A stretch of DNA of 64,000 nt, from positions 2,666,001 to 2,730,000 of the forward strand of contig NZ_AP018437.1 in assembly GCF_003966975.1 (NCBI RefSeq), given 5' to 3'. The translations under genes were made by a program, and so were the position numbers. Below the pieces are notes generated by a model that did no database searches, was not told the DNA's origin, and was given only the letters and a program-made list of their open reading frames with translations. The DNA is from Pelolinea submarina. GTDB lineage: Bacteria; Chloroflexota; Anaerolineae; Anaerolineales; Anaerolineaceae. Below, one piece after another: positions 1 through 9,903 of this stretch. Position 1 is the first letter of the stretch; each line of letters starts with the position of its first letter.

Positions 1-858
1 ACGAATATGTGCGCTGCTCATAGGCTTAATGTATTAAATAGAATAAAAGGATTTCTTGATTGTGATCAACCCATAATTTGTGTCAGTACCCAGCTAATTG
101 AAGCCGGTGTAGATATTGATTTTGGTTCTGTAATACGCTACCTCGCAGGAATGGATTCTATTACACAAGCGGCAGGACGCTGTAATCGAAACGGAAAACG
201 TGAATTTGGAAATGTCTGGATTATTAATCCAGAAAATGAAAACCTGGAAAGACTTTGGGATATCCGAATTGGTGCAGATAATGCTATTAGGGTATTGGAT
301 GAATATAAAAATAATCCGAAAGCCTTCGACGAAGATCCACTTGGTTTAAAAATAATGAGAAGGTTTTATGAATATTATTTTTATTCACGAAAAGATGAAA
401 TGAAATATAACTTTGGAAAAAAATCAATAGTGGGAAGGAATGACGATTTATTTAATTTACTTGCATTGAACAGAGTCTCTACTGAAGAATATGAACGGAT
501 TAATCATTCTGCTCCTGATACTCTCCTACGGCAATCATTTCACACTGCAACAGAAGCATTTCGCACTATTGATTCAGCGGGGCAAGGCGTGATTGTGCCT
601 TATGGAGATGAAGGAAATCGAATTATTACTGATCTTTGCGGATCCTTTGAATCGAGGTACCAATATCAATTATTAAGAAAAGCGCAGAGATATTCCGTTA
701 ACTTATTCCCAAATGAATTCAAGCAAATGGCAAAAAATAACGCAATTGTTGAAACAAGAAAAGATTCAGGAATATTCTATCTAGATGAACAGTATTACAG
801 CGAACTATTTGGATGGAGTACAGAAACTGAGAATCAAATGAACCTTTATATTTTTTAA
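1..858 (+). CDS. cas3: CRISPR helicase-nuclease Cas3, C-terminal part (5' end outside window)
   Basis: The reading frame is open from base 1, so the N-terminal HD nuclease and first helicase lobe lie upstream of the window. The visible 285 residues begin inside helicase lobe 2. Motif V (STQLIEAGVDIDF) and the motif VI arginine finger region (QAAGRCNRNGKR) of a superfamily 2 helicase are clear. The rest is the Cas3 C-terminal domain. In type I systems Cas3 is recruited to Cascade bound at a target, unwinds the DNA using ATP and degrades it. It is the first visible gene of a type I-C operon, 10 bases before cas5c. The DNA is AT-rich compared with genes beyond 10 kb. Identity as Cas3 follows from the motifs and from gene order. 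Confidence 0.95.
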   Translation, partial: TNMCAAHRLNVLNRIKGFLDCDQPIICVSTQLIEAGVDIDFGSVIRYLAGMDSITQAAGRCNRNGKREFGNVWIINPENENLERLWDIRIGADNAIRVLDEYKNNPKAFDEDPLGLKIMRRFYEYYFYSRKDEMKYNFGKKSIVGRNDDLFNLLALNRVSTEEYERINHSAPDTLLRQSFHTATEAFRTIDSAGQGVIVPYGDEGNRIITDLCGSFESRYQYQLLRKAQRYSVNLFPNEFKQMAKNNAIVETRKDSGIFYLDEQYYSELFGWSTETENQMNLYIF

Positions 859-868
859 GGAGATAGTA

Positions 869-1588
869 ATGGACAATATTGTGGAATTCAAAGTAACTGG
901 AAGATTTGCCCTTTTTACGGACCCACTCACAAGAATAGGAGGTGAAAAGTGTTCCTACCAAATTCCAACTTACGAAGCCATGAAAGGAATACTAAGCTCG
1001 GTATATTGGAAACCAACCATAATCTGGATCATCGATAAAGTAAGAGTCATTAAAGCGATTAGAACCCAGGTTCGAAATATAAGGCCAGTCGTTTTTAGTG
1101 GGGGAAACTCATTGTCAATTTACACCTATCTTTCAGATGTCGAATACCAAGTACTAGCACACTTTGAATGGAATCCATATCGCGAAGATATGGCCAAAGA
1201 CAGAAATGAAAACAAACATTATTTCATTGCCAAGAGAATGATCGAACGTGGGGGAAGAAGGGATATATTCCTGGGAACAAGAGAATGCCAGGGTTATGTA
1301 GAACCATGCCGATTTGGAGAGGGTACCGGATTTTATGATAACTACGGTGAGCTTACCTTTGATTTAATGTTTCATGGCTTTGACTATCCAGATGAAATTG
1401 GTAAAAATGAATTTTATTCACGCTTCTGGCGACCAAAAATGGAAAATGGCCTCATAGAATTCATCCGCCCAGAAGAATGCTCTATCCGAAAATTTATCCG
1501 ACCAATGAAAGCTCAAGCCCCTGCTTCTATCGGAATAATTGAGGATGGTTTATTGGAAGGTTATGGTGAGAAAGAGGAAGGTTTATGA
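869..1588 (+). CDS. cas5c: Cas5c (Cas5d), crRNA-processing endoribonuclease of type I-C Cascade
   Basis: This 239-residue protein is a Cas5 of the type I-C kind. These systems lack Cas6, so Cas5c cuts the pre-crRNA within each repeat and then caps the crRNA 5' handle in Cascade. The residues reported as catalytic in the Bacillus halodurans enzyme, Tyr46, Lys116 and His117, are present here at the same numbers (Y46 in SSVYWKP; K116-H117 in NENKHYF). A glycine-rich stretch (ERGGRRDIFLG) follows. A Shine-Dalgarno AAGGAG lies just before the ATG. The last four bases overlap the start of cas8c, indicating translational coupling. No cas6 is visible in the locus, which agrees with this role. Confidence 0.96.
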   Translation: MDNIVEFKVTGRFALFTDPLTRIGGEKCSYQIPTYEAMKGILSSVYWKPTIIWIIDKVRVIKAIRTQVRNIRPVVFSGGNSLSIYTYLSDVEYQVLAHFEWNPYREDMAKDRNENKHYFIAKRMIERGGRRDIFLGTRECQGYVEPCRFGEGTGFYDNYGELTFDLMFHGFDYPDEIGKNEFYSRFWRPKMENGLIEFIRPEECSIRKFIRPMKAQAPASIGIIEDGLLEGYGEKEEGL

Positions 1589-3492
1589 GCTGGATCCAAA
1601 AACTATATGAAACTTATGAAAATTGCCAAGCAATGATCGGAGCGGAGAATGATGATAACGAAGTTCCACTTCTACCGATATGCCACTCAACTCAAAAAGC
1701 CCAAATTGAGATTGTAATTGATGAAAATGGAAGTTTTAAACGGGCAAAAGTAATTCCGAAGGATGAAGCCAGGACCATCATTCCCTGCACCGAAAAATCA
1801 GGCGGTAGAACCAGTGGAGAGGCACCTCACCCACTCAGCGACAAGCTTCAATATATTGCAAAGGATTATTCAAAATGGGGTGGAAAAAAAGATTCCTATT
1901 TCGAGTCATATCTCGCACAATTGGAGGAATGGTGTAATTCTGAATTTTCAGATCCTAAAATTCTTGCAATAAATAGATATGTTAAAAGAGGAAACATCAT
2001 TAGCGATTTGGTCGACAACCAGATCCTTTTCGCAGAAAAAAACAACCTACTCCTGAAGAAATGGGATAAAAGCAGGGGAGAAAAAACACCTGAAATATTT
2101 GAGATTGTAACCGGCTCACAGGAGGAGGCTTTTATTCGTTGGATCGTTGAAATTCCAGGGATTCTGGAACCCAAGGTTTGGAGAGATAAATTATTATGGG
2201 ATAAGTGGATCCATTTTTATTCCACAAAGAAAAGTGAAAAATCTTTCTGTTATGTAACAGGGGAAGAAGATTCTCCAGCAGACCAACACCCAGCGAAATT
2301 ACGAAATGATGGAGACAAAGCTAAACTGATTTCTGCTAATGATTCCTCCGGATTTACATACAGAGGACGTTTTACCACCCCTCAACAAGTCGCAGTTGTA
2401 GGATTTGAGACCACACAGAAAGCCCATTCTGCTCTTCGCTGGCTGATCAGTCGGCAAGGATATCGAAAGGATGATCTGGCAATTGTAGCCTGGGCAACTT
2501 CCGGCACAACCATCCCGAAACCAACTGATGATCTCATATCCTTATTAGGTTTAGATAACTTGCCAATGGATAGTCTTTCGCAAATAGACACTGCTCAAGA
2601 CTTAGCTATAAAACTTAGAAACAGAATTGCCGGTTACGGTCAAGAACTGGGCGATACAACCAAAATTATAGTAATGGCCTTAGATTCCGCTACGCCGGGA
2701 CGTATGGCAATCACGTTTTATTGTGAGTTATCAGGGGCCGATTTCTTTAGAAAGCTTAACAACTGGCATGAATCCTGTGCCTGGATTCATACATATCGTT
2801 CAATCGATATAAAGCAGGAGAGAGGAGGCAGAATGAAAAAGACATATATTCCTTTTATCGGCGCACCCGCACCAAAGGATATCGCCTCTGCAGCCTATGG
2901 AGAAAAAGCGGATGGGAAATTGCTTAAATCAACTATTATGAGGATCCTTCCCTGCATTATTGAAGGCCAGCAGATTCCACGAGATATAGTTGAAACAACA
3001 GTCCGGCGGGCTAGCAATAGAATTGCTATGGAAAATTGGGAATGGAATAAAACCCTGACTATTGCTTGCGCGTTATTCAGAAAATATAACCAAAAGGAGA
3101 TATACGAAATGACGCTAGATCCAAATAGAAAAACGAGAGATTACCTTTATGGCCGGCTACTTGCCCTGGCAGACAGCCTGGAAGAATGGGCTTTGAACAC
3201 TAGTGGAGAAAGACGAGAGACGAACGCGGCAAGGCTGATGCAACGATTTTCTGAACACCCTTATAGTACTTGGAGAACGATCGAAATAGCGCTTACACCT
3301 TACAAAGCACGTCTGGGCGGTAAATCAAAGAAACGCCAGCAAATGATTGATGAGGTAATTTCATCATTCAACCCCGATGATTTTGTCAGTGACAAACGCC
3401 TTAGTGGAGAGTTCTTACTAGGTTATCACTGCCAAAGAAACCATTTGCACAAATCGGTAGAAGCAAGCAACAAAGAAGAAGAAAATAATTAA
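1585..3492 (+). CDS. cas8c: Cas8c (Csd1), large subunit of type I-C Cascade
   Basis: The product is 635 residues long, in the usual range for Csd1/Cas8c. It is identified by family resemblance (for example the region around SFCYVTGEEDSPADQHPAKL) and by position between cas5c and cas7c. Cas8c recognises the PAM and supports target strand separation and Cas3 recruitment. In several type I-C systems an internal translation start in cas8c yields a small Cas11-like subunit. Internal ATG codons in the 3' third could serve this, for example near 2833, preceded by an AGGAGAGAGGAGG stretch, but this is inference. The start overlaps the cas5c stop. Confidence 0.94.
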   Translation: MSWIQKLYETYENCQAMIGAENDDNEVPLLPICHSTQKAQIEIVIDENGSFKRAKVIPKDEARTIIPCTEKSGGRTSGEAPHPLSDKLQYIAKDYSKWGGKKDSYFESYLAQLEEWCNSEFSDPKILAINRYVKRGNIISDLVDNQILFAEKNNLLLKKWDKSRGEKTPEIFEIVTGSQEEAFIRWIVEIPGILEPKVWRDKLLWDKWIHFYSTKKSEKSFCYVTGEEDSPADQHPAKLRNDGDKAKLISANDSSGFTYRGRFTTPQQVAVVGFETTQKAHSALRWLISRQGYRKDDLAIVAWATSGTTIPKPTDDLISLLGLDNLPMDSLSQIDTAQDLAIKLRNRIAGYGQELGDTTKIIVMALDSATPGRMAITFYCELSGADFFRKLNNWHESCAWIHTYRSIDIKQERGGRMKKTYIPFIGAPAPKDIASAAYGEKADGKLLKSTIMRILPCIIEGQQIPRDIVETTVRRASNRIAMENWEWNKTLTIACALFRKYNQKEIYEMTLDPNRKTRDYLYGRLLALADSLEEWALNTSGERRETNAARLMQRFSEHPYSTWRTIEIALTPYKARLGGKSKKRQQMIDEVISSFNPDDFVSDKRLSGEFLLGYHCQRNHLHKSVEASNKEEENN

Positions 3493-3525
3493 TAAATATT
3501 CAAATCGAAAATCAGGAGAAATAAC

Positions 3526-4410
3526 ATGGAACCATTAAAAAACAAAATTGATTTTGCAGCTATCGTATGTGTAGAAAATGCCAATCCAAATGGTGATCCT
3601 CTAAATGGCAACCGGCCCAGAGTAAATTATGATGGGCATGGAGAGCTTTCAGATGTCTGTTTAAAGCGCAAAATCAGGAATCGTTTATTGGAATCCGGTT
3701 ATTCAATCTTTGTCCAATCCGATGATAATCGCGTTGATGATTATCGCTCTCTTCGTTCAAGGGCAGAAGGCGTGTTGAAAAACATAGACATGAAAGATGA
3801 AAAACAATACCGTGAAGCAGCGTGCAAGCAATGGTTGGATGTGCGTGCTTTCGGACAAGTCTTTGCATATAAAGGCAGTGAGGATGGGTCAGGAGTATCC
3901 ATAGGGATTCGCGGACCAGTATCTGTTCATCCAGCTTTTTCGATTGCACCGGTTATTGATCGCGTGACCAGCATTCAAATAACAAAAAGCGTAAGCGGTG
4001 AAGGAGATGGTACGAAAAAAGCTTCGGACACTATGGGAATGAAGCATCGTGTAGACCATGGTGTATATGTATTTTTCGGAAGTATGAATCCACAATTAGC
4101 ATCCAAAACCGGATTTACAGACGAAGACTCAGAGGCAATCAAATCCGCTTTATTAACATTGTTCCGAGGAGACGCTTCATCAGCCAGACCGGAAGGAAGT
4201 ATGGAGATCTACAAGTTTTACTGGTGGAAGCACAACTCCAACAACGGGCAATATTCTTCCGCAAAGGTCCACCGGTCGGTTGGGAGTAAGGTTCGTGTTA
4301 AAGAAGGCATTACTGAACCAATGCGCATTGAAGATTACTATTTCCCTAGCAAAGAAGAGATCGAACAAGAGTTGCCTGGATTAAAGTGCGAAGTGATAGA
4401 AGGGGAATGA
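3526..4410 (+). CDS. cas7c: Cas7c (Csd2), backbone subunit of type I-C Cascade
   Basis: This 294-residue protein carries the typical Csd2 start, FAAIVCVENANPNGDPLNGN, and the conserved stretch around DVCLKRKIRNRLL. Several copies polymerise along the crRNA to form the Cascade backbone and bind the spacer part of the guide. A Shine-Dalgarno AGGAG lies 8 bases before the ATG. It follows cas8c after 33 bases. A 135-base gap without a gene then separates the interference genes from the adaptation genes cas4-cas1-cas2. An internal promoter in that gap is possible but not clear from the sequence. Confidence 0.96.
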   Translation: MEPLKNKIDFAAIVCVENANPNGDPLNGNRPRVNYDGHGELSDVCLKRKIRNRLLESGYSIFVQSDDNRVDDYRSLRSRAEGVLKNIDMKDEKQYREAACKQWLDVRAFGQVFAYKGSEDGSGVSIGIRGPVSVHPAFSIAPVIDRVTSIQITKSVSGEGDGTKKASDTMGMKHRVDHGVYVFFGSMNPQLASKTGFTDEDSEAIKSALLTLFRGDASSARPEGSMEIYKFYWWKHNSNNGQYSSAKVHRSVGSKVRVKEGITEPMRIEDYYFPSKEEIEQELPGLKCEVIEGE

Positions 4411-4545
4411 TTAGGTCAAATTTTTTCAACCACTCCGCGAATTTCAAAGCATTCATGCGATTTGAATAAACAGTGCGACAGAGACGCCCAGAAATAATCA
4501 TGATAGAGAGCGCTTTTTAATTTCTATTCTATTTGGGATAAATAA

Positions 4546-5214
4546 ATGAAAGCTGAATATTCAACTGACGAACTACTACCACTCTCGGGAATCCAGCACT
4601 TTTGTTTTTGCCGGCGACAATGGGCTTTAATCCATATTGAAAACCAGTGGCAGGACAATGTGCTCACTGCCGAGGGAAAACTCATGCATGATAGGGCAGA
4701 TGACCCCTTCTTTTCAGAAGTCAGAAGAGAAGTTGTAATTGCACGTTCAGTTCCAGTGTCATCCTATCGATTAGGGCTTAATGGTGTCTGTGATGTGGTT
4801 GATTTTCATCTTTCCTACGAAGGAATTCATATTCCAGGCAGAAAAGAACAGTATCTCCCCATTCCCATTGAATATAAACATGGGGATGTAAAACGAGATC
4901 ATAGTGACGAAGCGCAATTATGTGCACAGGCTATCTGCCTGGAAGAAATGTTAAGCACGGATATTCCCTTCGGATATCTTTATTATAGAAAAACCAGGCA
5001 CCGGGAAAAAGTGCCTTTAACGGAGGGTTTGCGCAATTTTGTCTTTAAAATGGCAGGGGAAATGCATGCATATTATGATAGAAGTTATACACCTCAAGTC
5101 AGACCAACCAAAGCCTGCCAAAATTGTTCACTGAAGGAAATTTGTTTGCCCGGAATGCTCGGCAATGTGATAACGGCATCAAAGTATATCCAAATGCAAA
5201 TCAATGGTGAGTAG
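4546..5214 (+). CDS. cas4: Cas4 exonuclease of the adaptation module
   Basis: This 222-residue protein belongs to the RecB-like Cas4 family. The N-terminal cysteines are in FCFCRRQW and the C-terminal cysteines in KACQNCSLKEICLPG, which together would hold an iron-sulfur cluster. The nuclease core includes a PIEYKHGD stretch (the acidic-xK motif) and a downstream QLCAQA motif. Cas4 trims prespacers and helps select the PAM, working with Cas1 and Cas2. The stop codon TAG abuts the cas1 ATG, so the two are probably translationally coupled. Confidence 0.95.
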   Translation: MKAEYSTDELLPLSGIQHFCFCRRQWALIHIENQWQDNVLTAEGKLMHDRADDPFFSEVRREVVIARSVPVSSYRLGLNGVCDVVDFHLSYEGIHIPGRKEQYLPIPIEYKHGDVKRDHSDEAQLCAQAICLEEMLSTDIPFGYLYYRKTRHREKVPLTEGLRNFVFKMAGEMHAYYDRSYTPQVRPTKACQNCSLKEICLPGMLGNVITASKYIQMQINGE

Positions 5215-6246
5215 ATGAAAAAGTTATTGAACGTACTGTATGTTACCGCGCCGGATACTTACCTGGCATTGGATGGTGAAAATGTTATTGTCAGAAAAGA
5301 CGATGATATTGCCATGCGCTTGCCGCTGCATAATCTTGAAAATATTGTTTGTTTTAATTATCAAGGCACCAGCCCGGCGTTAATGGGAGCTTGCGCAGAA
5401 CATAATATCGGGTTATGTTTTCTGTCGCCACGGGGGTATTTCCTTGGCCGGGTAACAGGGAAAATAAAAGGCAATGTATTGCTGAGGAAAAAACAGTTCT
5501 TAATTTCTGAAAATGAAAAAGAGAGTGTCAAAATTGCCGCTTCATTTCTCATTGGGAAAATATCCAATTGCCGCAGGGTTATTGAGCGAGCAATTAGAGA
5601 TCATGGTTTAATTATCGATCGTTTTGAATTAGGAAAGGCATCGGCTTCATTAAAGGATACATTGAAAACAATCCCAAACTGTACAAGGAATGATGATCTA
5701 ATGGGATTTGAGGGCAGCTCAGCAAAGATTTATTTTAAAGTGTTTGATCAATTAATTTTGCAGCAGAAGGATAGTTTTTTTTTCAAAGAACGATCTCGCC
5801 GCCCTCCTATGGACAACATGAATACCTTACTTTCATTTTTATACACAATTCTTGCAAACGAAGCCGCATCCGCACTAGAAACTGTAGGATTAGATCCGTA
5901 TATTGGATTCCTGCATCAAGATCGTCCAGGACGACCATCATTGGCATTGGACTTAATGGAAGAATTACGACCTGTATTTGCTGATCGCTTGGCACTCTCG
6001 TTAATTAATCGTAAACAAGTCAGCGGAAAGGGATTCCTGCAAAAAGAAAGCGGGGGAGTTATCATGGATGATGAAACCAGAAAGGTAGTACTCAAAGAAT
6101 GGCAAGAGCGAAAAAAAGAACAAATCGTCCACCCATTTTTAAAAGAGCGGATTGATTTTGGTTTGATCCCCTATATACAGGCTTTGCTGCTTTCCCGCTA
6201 CTTGAGGGGAGATTTGGATGCATATCCTCCATTTTTTTGGAATTAG
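5215..6246 (+). CDS. cas1: Cas1 integrase
   Basis: The product is 343 residues, as usual for type I-C Cas1. The N-terminal beta domain contains NIVCFNYQGTSPALMGACAE. The alpha-helical catalytic domain contains LYTILANEAASALETVGLDP and FLHQDRPGRPSLALDLMEE, which hold the conserved Glu, His and Asp metal ligands. Cas1 forms the integrase with Cas2 and inserts new spacers at the leader-proximal repeat. The gene starts directly at the cas4 stop, and its 3' end lies 11 bases before the preferred cas2 start. Confidence 0.96.
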   Translation: MKKLLNVLYVTAPDTYLALDGENVIVRKDDDIAMRLPLHNLENIVCFNYQGTSPALMGACAEHNIGLCFLSPRGYFLGRVTGKIKGNVLLRKKQFLISENEKESVKIAASFLIGKISNCRRVIERAIRDHGLIIDRFELGKASASLKDTLKTIPNCTRNDDLMGFEGSSAKIYFKVFDQLILQQKDSFFFKERSRRPPMDNMNTLLSFLYTILANEAASALETVGLDPYIGFLHQDRPGRPSLALDLMEELRPVFADRLALSLINRKQVSGKGFLQKESGGVIMDDETRKVVLKEWQERKKEQIVHPFLKERIDFGLIPYIQALLLSRYLRGDLDAYPPFFWN

Positions 6247-6257
6247 GAGCCAATGTA

Positions 6258-6548
6258 ATGATGGTTTTGATTACTTATGATGTGAATACCGAAACAGAGG
6301 ATGGGAAGAAGAGGCTACGTAGAGTAGCTAAACAATGCCAAAATTATGGCCAACGTGTTCAAAACTCCGTTTTTGAATGTATTATTGATCCTGCCTTATT
6401 TAAACGGCTGCAAGCCAAATTAGCTGAAATAATGAATAAGGAAAAGGACAGTATCCGATACTATTATCTGGGAGATGATTGGAAAAAACGTGTAGAACAT
6501 GTCGGAGCCAAAGCCAGTATTGACATTGAAGCCACGTTAATTGTATAA
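6258..6548 (+). CDS. cas2: Cas2, structural partner of the Cas1 integrase
   Basis: The start chosen is the ATG at 6258. It lies 8 bases after AGGAG (6245-6249) and gives MMVLITYDVNTETEDG, the usual Cas2 N-terminus, in a 96-residue protein. An upstream in-frame ATG at 6237 would overlap cas1 and add an unlikely N-terminal extension. The ferredoxin-like fold is evident from the first strand (VLITYDV), the RVQNSVFEC segment and the C-terminal IEATLIV strand. Cas2 bridges two Cas1 dimers during spacer integration. It is the last cas gene, and the leader and array follow immediately. Confidence 0.96.
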   Translation: MMVLITYDVNTETEDGKKRLRRVAKQCQNYGQRVQNSVFECIIDPALFKRLQAKLAEIMNKEKDSIRYYYLGDDWKKRVEHVGAKASIDIEATLIV

Positions 6549-6715
6549 ACGCGAACCCAATGTGAACATTAATTTATTGTGGGATTCGCAGAAATTTGCA
6601 TAAGTATTTTACGAAATAAATCAAAATAATAGCTTTTTTCAAAGGGAAAAATAGTTGGAGTTGCAGAGTAACCCAAGATATAGGGGGACATTGGTATAAT
6701 TTGTCACATGTTGCA
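6549..6715 (+). promoter_or_regulatory. CRISPR leader with extended -10 promoter
   Basis: This 167-base, gene-free and AT-rich stretch lies between cas2 and the first repeat, where the leader should be. It contains an extended -10 element, TGGTATAAT, at 6692-6700, only 15 bases before the first repeat. No good -35 is seen, which fits an extended -10 promoter. Transcription would therefore begin close to or within the first repeat. The leader side is supported by the cas2 side position and by the degenerate repeat at the other end of the array. Confidence 0.75.
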
Positions 6716-9700
6716 GTCGCTCCCCGCATGGGGGGCGTGGATTGAAATTCTGCGCGAACGTCAGCCAGGCGCAGGCCTGAAAGTCGCTCCCCGCATGGGG
6801 GGCGTGGATTGAAATAGAATTGAAAGATTATCCTACATCATGGGGCTTTGGTCGCTCCCCGCATGGGGGGCGTGGATTGAAATATCATCGGGGAGCTTCC
6901 AACCACCAGGGATGATAGTCGCTCCCCGCATGGGGGGCGTGGATTGAAATATGTCAGGCGGGCGCACCGGCAAACCGGCTGCTTTGTCGCTCCCCGCATG
7001 GGGGGCGTGGATTGAAATTGGCTACCCAAAAACGTATTGCAAGTACGTAATGTCGCTCCCCGCATGGGGGGCGTGGATTGAAATATTGCGCCACTGGTCT
7101 TCTGACATTGAACCGCCGTCGCTCCCCGCATGGGGGGCGTGGATTGAAATCGTTGCCGGATTGCGCGAGGGACTTGATGGAAAGGTCGCTCCCCGCATGG
7201 GGGGCGTGGATTGAAATGTAATGCCGCGGTCACGCACAAGGAAGTAGAGTAGTCGCTCCCCGCATGGGGGGCGTGGATTGAAATTGAAGCCATTTCCATA
7301 TCATAAAGCGTGGAATTTAGTCGCTCCCCGCATGGGGGGCGTGGATTGAAATAATGCCAATGGCCGCCCAATCGAAAGTGCTGGAAGTCGCTCCCCGCAT
7401 GGGGGGCGTGGATTGAAATAGACCCGGGAAGAAGCTGAACAACAACGTCAGCACGTCGCTCCCCGCATGGGGGGCGTGGATTGAAATAAAAATTATTGGT
7501 ACAAGATTAATTAAAATATAGTCGCTCCCCGCATGGGGGGCGTGGATTGAAATCTCGTGCTCCAGCAGATAATCGCGCTCAGGGTAGCCACGTCGCTCCC
7601 CGCATGGGGGGCGTGGATTGAAATTGGATGCTCGCGGTATTATGGTATCGCTGGGTGGTCGCTCCCCGCATGGGGGGCGTGGATTGAAATTTCGGATTTC
7701 CCTTGCTCAGCAACTGCGCACAACTGTCGCTCCCCGCATGGGGGGCGTGGATTGAAATTGTAATCGGTCGGCGTGAGCATTTCCGCATCGCGGAAGTTTG
7801 TCGCTCCCCGCATGGGGGGCGTGGATTGAAATAAGAACAACCCCGGCGCGTATCATTGGTTTTTGGGGTCGCTCCCCGCATGGGGGGCGTGGATTGAAAT
7901 GTTTTCGCCTGTGGATAAGTTGTGGACAAGTGGTCGCTCCCCGCATGGGGGGCGTGGATTGAAATCTCGATGATGTCGCGCATACGCCGGTCGGTCAAGT
8001 CGCTCCCCGCATGGGGGGCGTGGATTGAAATATAACAATGGATCAAGATCGGTTGAACGTCAAAAAGTCGCTCCCCGCATGGGGGGCGTGGATTGAAATT
8101 TTCCGGTAATAATCCACCTGCTGGCGCGTGACGGTCGCTCCCCGCATGGGGGGCGTGGATTGAAATTTTCATGCGTTAGGAATTACACGCCATCGCGCAG
8201 TCGCTCCCCGCATGGGGGGCGTGGATTGAAATTACAATGTACCGAATATACATCGCCAAAATGTACGTCGCTCCCCGCATGGGGGGCGTGGATTGAAATA
8301 TGTTGGATAGCGTTGCGCAAAAACAGATCTAAAGTCGCTCCCCGCATGGGGGGCGTGGATTGAAATGTTGAAAAACGGTTTTGTTTATATTTGGGATTCC
8401 AGTCGCTCCCCGCATGGGGGGCGTGGATTGAAATATACGAGCTAATCGGTAAATCAACGGGTGGAATAGTCGCTCCCCGCATGGGGGGCGTGGATTGAAA
8501 TGTAAACCACGTCTTTACAACCTTGACATCTGGAGTCGCTCCCCGCATGGGGGGCGTGGATTGAAATAAAAAAGGCGCTGACGGAAAACCGGAAGGAAAG
8601 AGTCGCTCCCCGCATGGGGGGCGTGGATTGAAATAATATCGAAAAGGTGTAATCTTAGTCCATGGAAAGTCGCTCCCCGCATGGGGGGCGTGGATTGAAA
8701 TTTGAATGAGAAACACGCCGAACTGACGGAGGCGGTCGCTCCCCGCATGGGGGGCGTGGATTGAAATGTAACCCTGGACGCCCGCGCGTAGAAAGGATAA
8801 TGTCGCTCCCCGCATGGGGGGCGTGGATTGAAATACTACAATCATGGGCTTGACGAGACGCTGAAAAAGGTCGCTCCCCGCATGGGGGGCGTGGATTGAA
8901 ATATGGAAGATTGCGACCCGCCAAGTGAACCAGAAGAGAGTCGCTCCCCGCATGGGGGGCGTGGATTGAAATATCGCCTGATAAATTACAGCGCACATTA
9001 TCTTACAGGTCGCTCCCCGCATGGGGGGCGTGGATTGAAATCCAGAACTGGAGGAGAAATGAACCGCGAGATAGTGGTCGCTCCCCGCATGGGGGGCGTG
9101 GATTGAAATTAAACACCCTCGACCAATTAGAAAACCAGCGCGTGTCGCTCCCCGCATGGGGGGCGTGGATTGAAATAGGGTAATCAGGATATTGTTTGAA
9201 ATCGTGGGATAGTCGCTCCCCGCATGGGGGGCGTGGATTGAAATATAGGCTCTTATGGGCAGGTCTGTATATTGCCGTAGTCGCTCCCCGCATGGGGGGC
9301 GTGGATTGAAATAAAGAGACGGCTAACAAGGAACTTGCGGACGGGGTCGCTCCCCGCATGGGGGGCGTGGATTGAAATATTGGACGGAGCTTTAAGGAGA
9401 TTTGGATATGACGTCGCTCCCCGCATGGGGGGCGTGGATTGAAATACTTGGTCGGGGTATACTTGGATGAGGTCAAACGTCGCTCCCCGCATGGGGGGCG
9501 TGGATTGAAATCCTTTAGCATTGTGTAAAAACTGCTTGGGACGTCGCTCCCCGCATGGGGGGCGTGGATTGAAATCCCGCCTATTGGGTGTTGGTGCTAA
9601 TCGCTGTTGGTGTCGCTCCCCGCATGGGGGGCGTGGATTGAAATATATTTATAATAACCGTTATCGTTATAAACTGACGTCGCTCCCCGCATGGGGGGCG

Positions 9701-9778
9701 TGGATTGAAATTTCTGTGCCCTGGTGCGGTTCCAGATCGTCAATGGTCGCTCCCCGCATGGGGGGCGTGGATTGATAT
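6716..9778 (+). CRISPR. Type I-C CRISPR array, 46 repeats and 45 spacers
   Basis: I counted 46 copies of a 33-base repeat that begins GTCGCTCCCCGCATGG and ends GTGGATTGAAAT, with repeat starts 64 to 74 bases apart. The repeat is the usual type I-C kind with a GC-rich hairpin (GCTCCCC with GGGGGGC). All copies read as identical except the last (9746-9778), which ends GATTGATAT in place of GATTGAAAT. This marks the leader-distal end. The 45 spacers are mostly 32-36 bases, with extremes of 31 (9512-9542) and 41 (7759-7799). Cas5c would cut in the repeat to leave a short 5' handle. No spacer was seen twice. Confidence 0.99.
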
Positions 9779-9870
9779 TTTACGTAAAACTCCATTGAGG
9801 GCGCATTATTTCAACATACCAAAACTGTTTCCCCCACACGCTTGGGGTGTTCCTGTCAAGGGTATTTTTT

Positions 9871-9896
9871 AAACTGCACCCGGGTGCAGTTTTCTC
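9871..9896. terminator. Perfect palindrome, possible terminator behind the CRISPR array
   Basis: An 11-base arm AAACTGCACCC is followed directly by its perfect reverse complement (9871-9892), then TTTTC. Six T residues also precede it. It lies 93 bases after the last repeat and could end the pre-crRNA transcript. The lack of a loop makes cruciform or protein binding an alternative. Confidence 0.45.
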
Positions 9897-9903
9897 TTCA
9901 TAC

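Noticed and set aside
6838-9775. Long ORFs across the CRISPR array, with repeated FQSTPPMRGAT, ISIHAPHAGSD and FNPRPPCGER segments on minus and SLPAWGAWIEI or SPHGGRGLK on plus
   Set aside because: They are translations of the CRISPR repeat in several frames, with spacers between. Such sequences are a known source of false proteins in databases.
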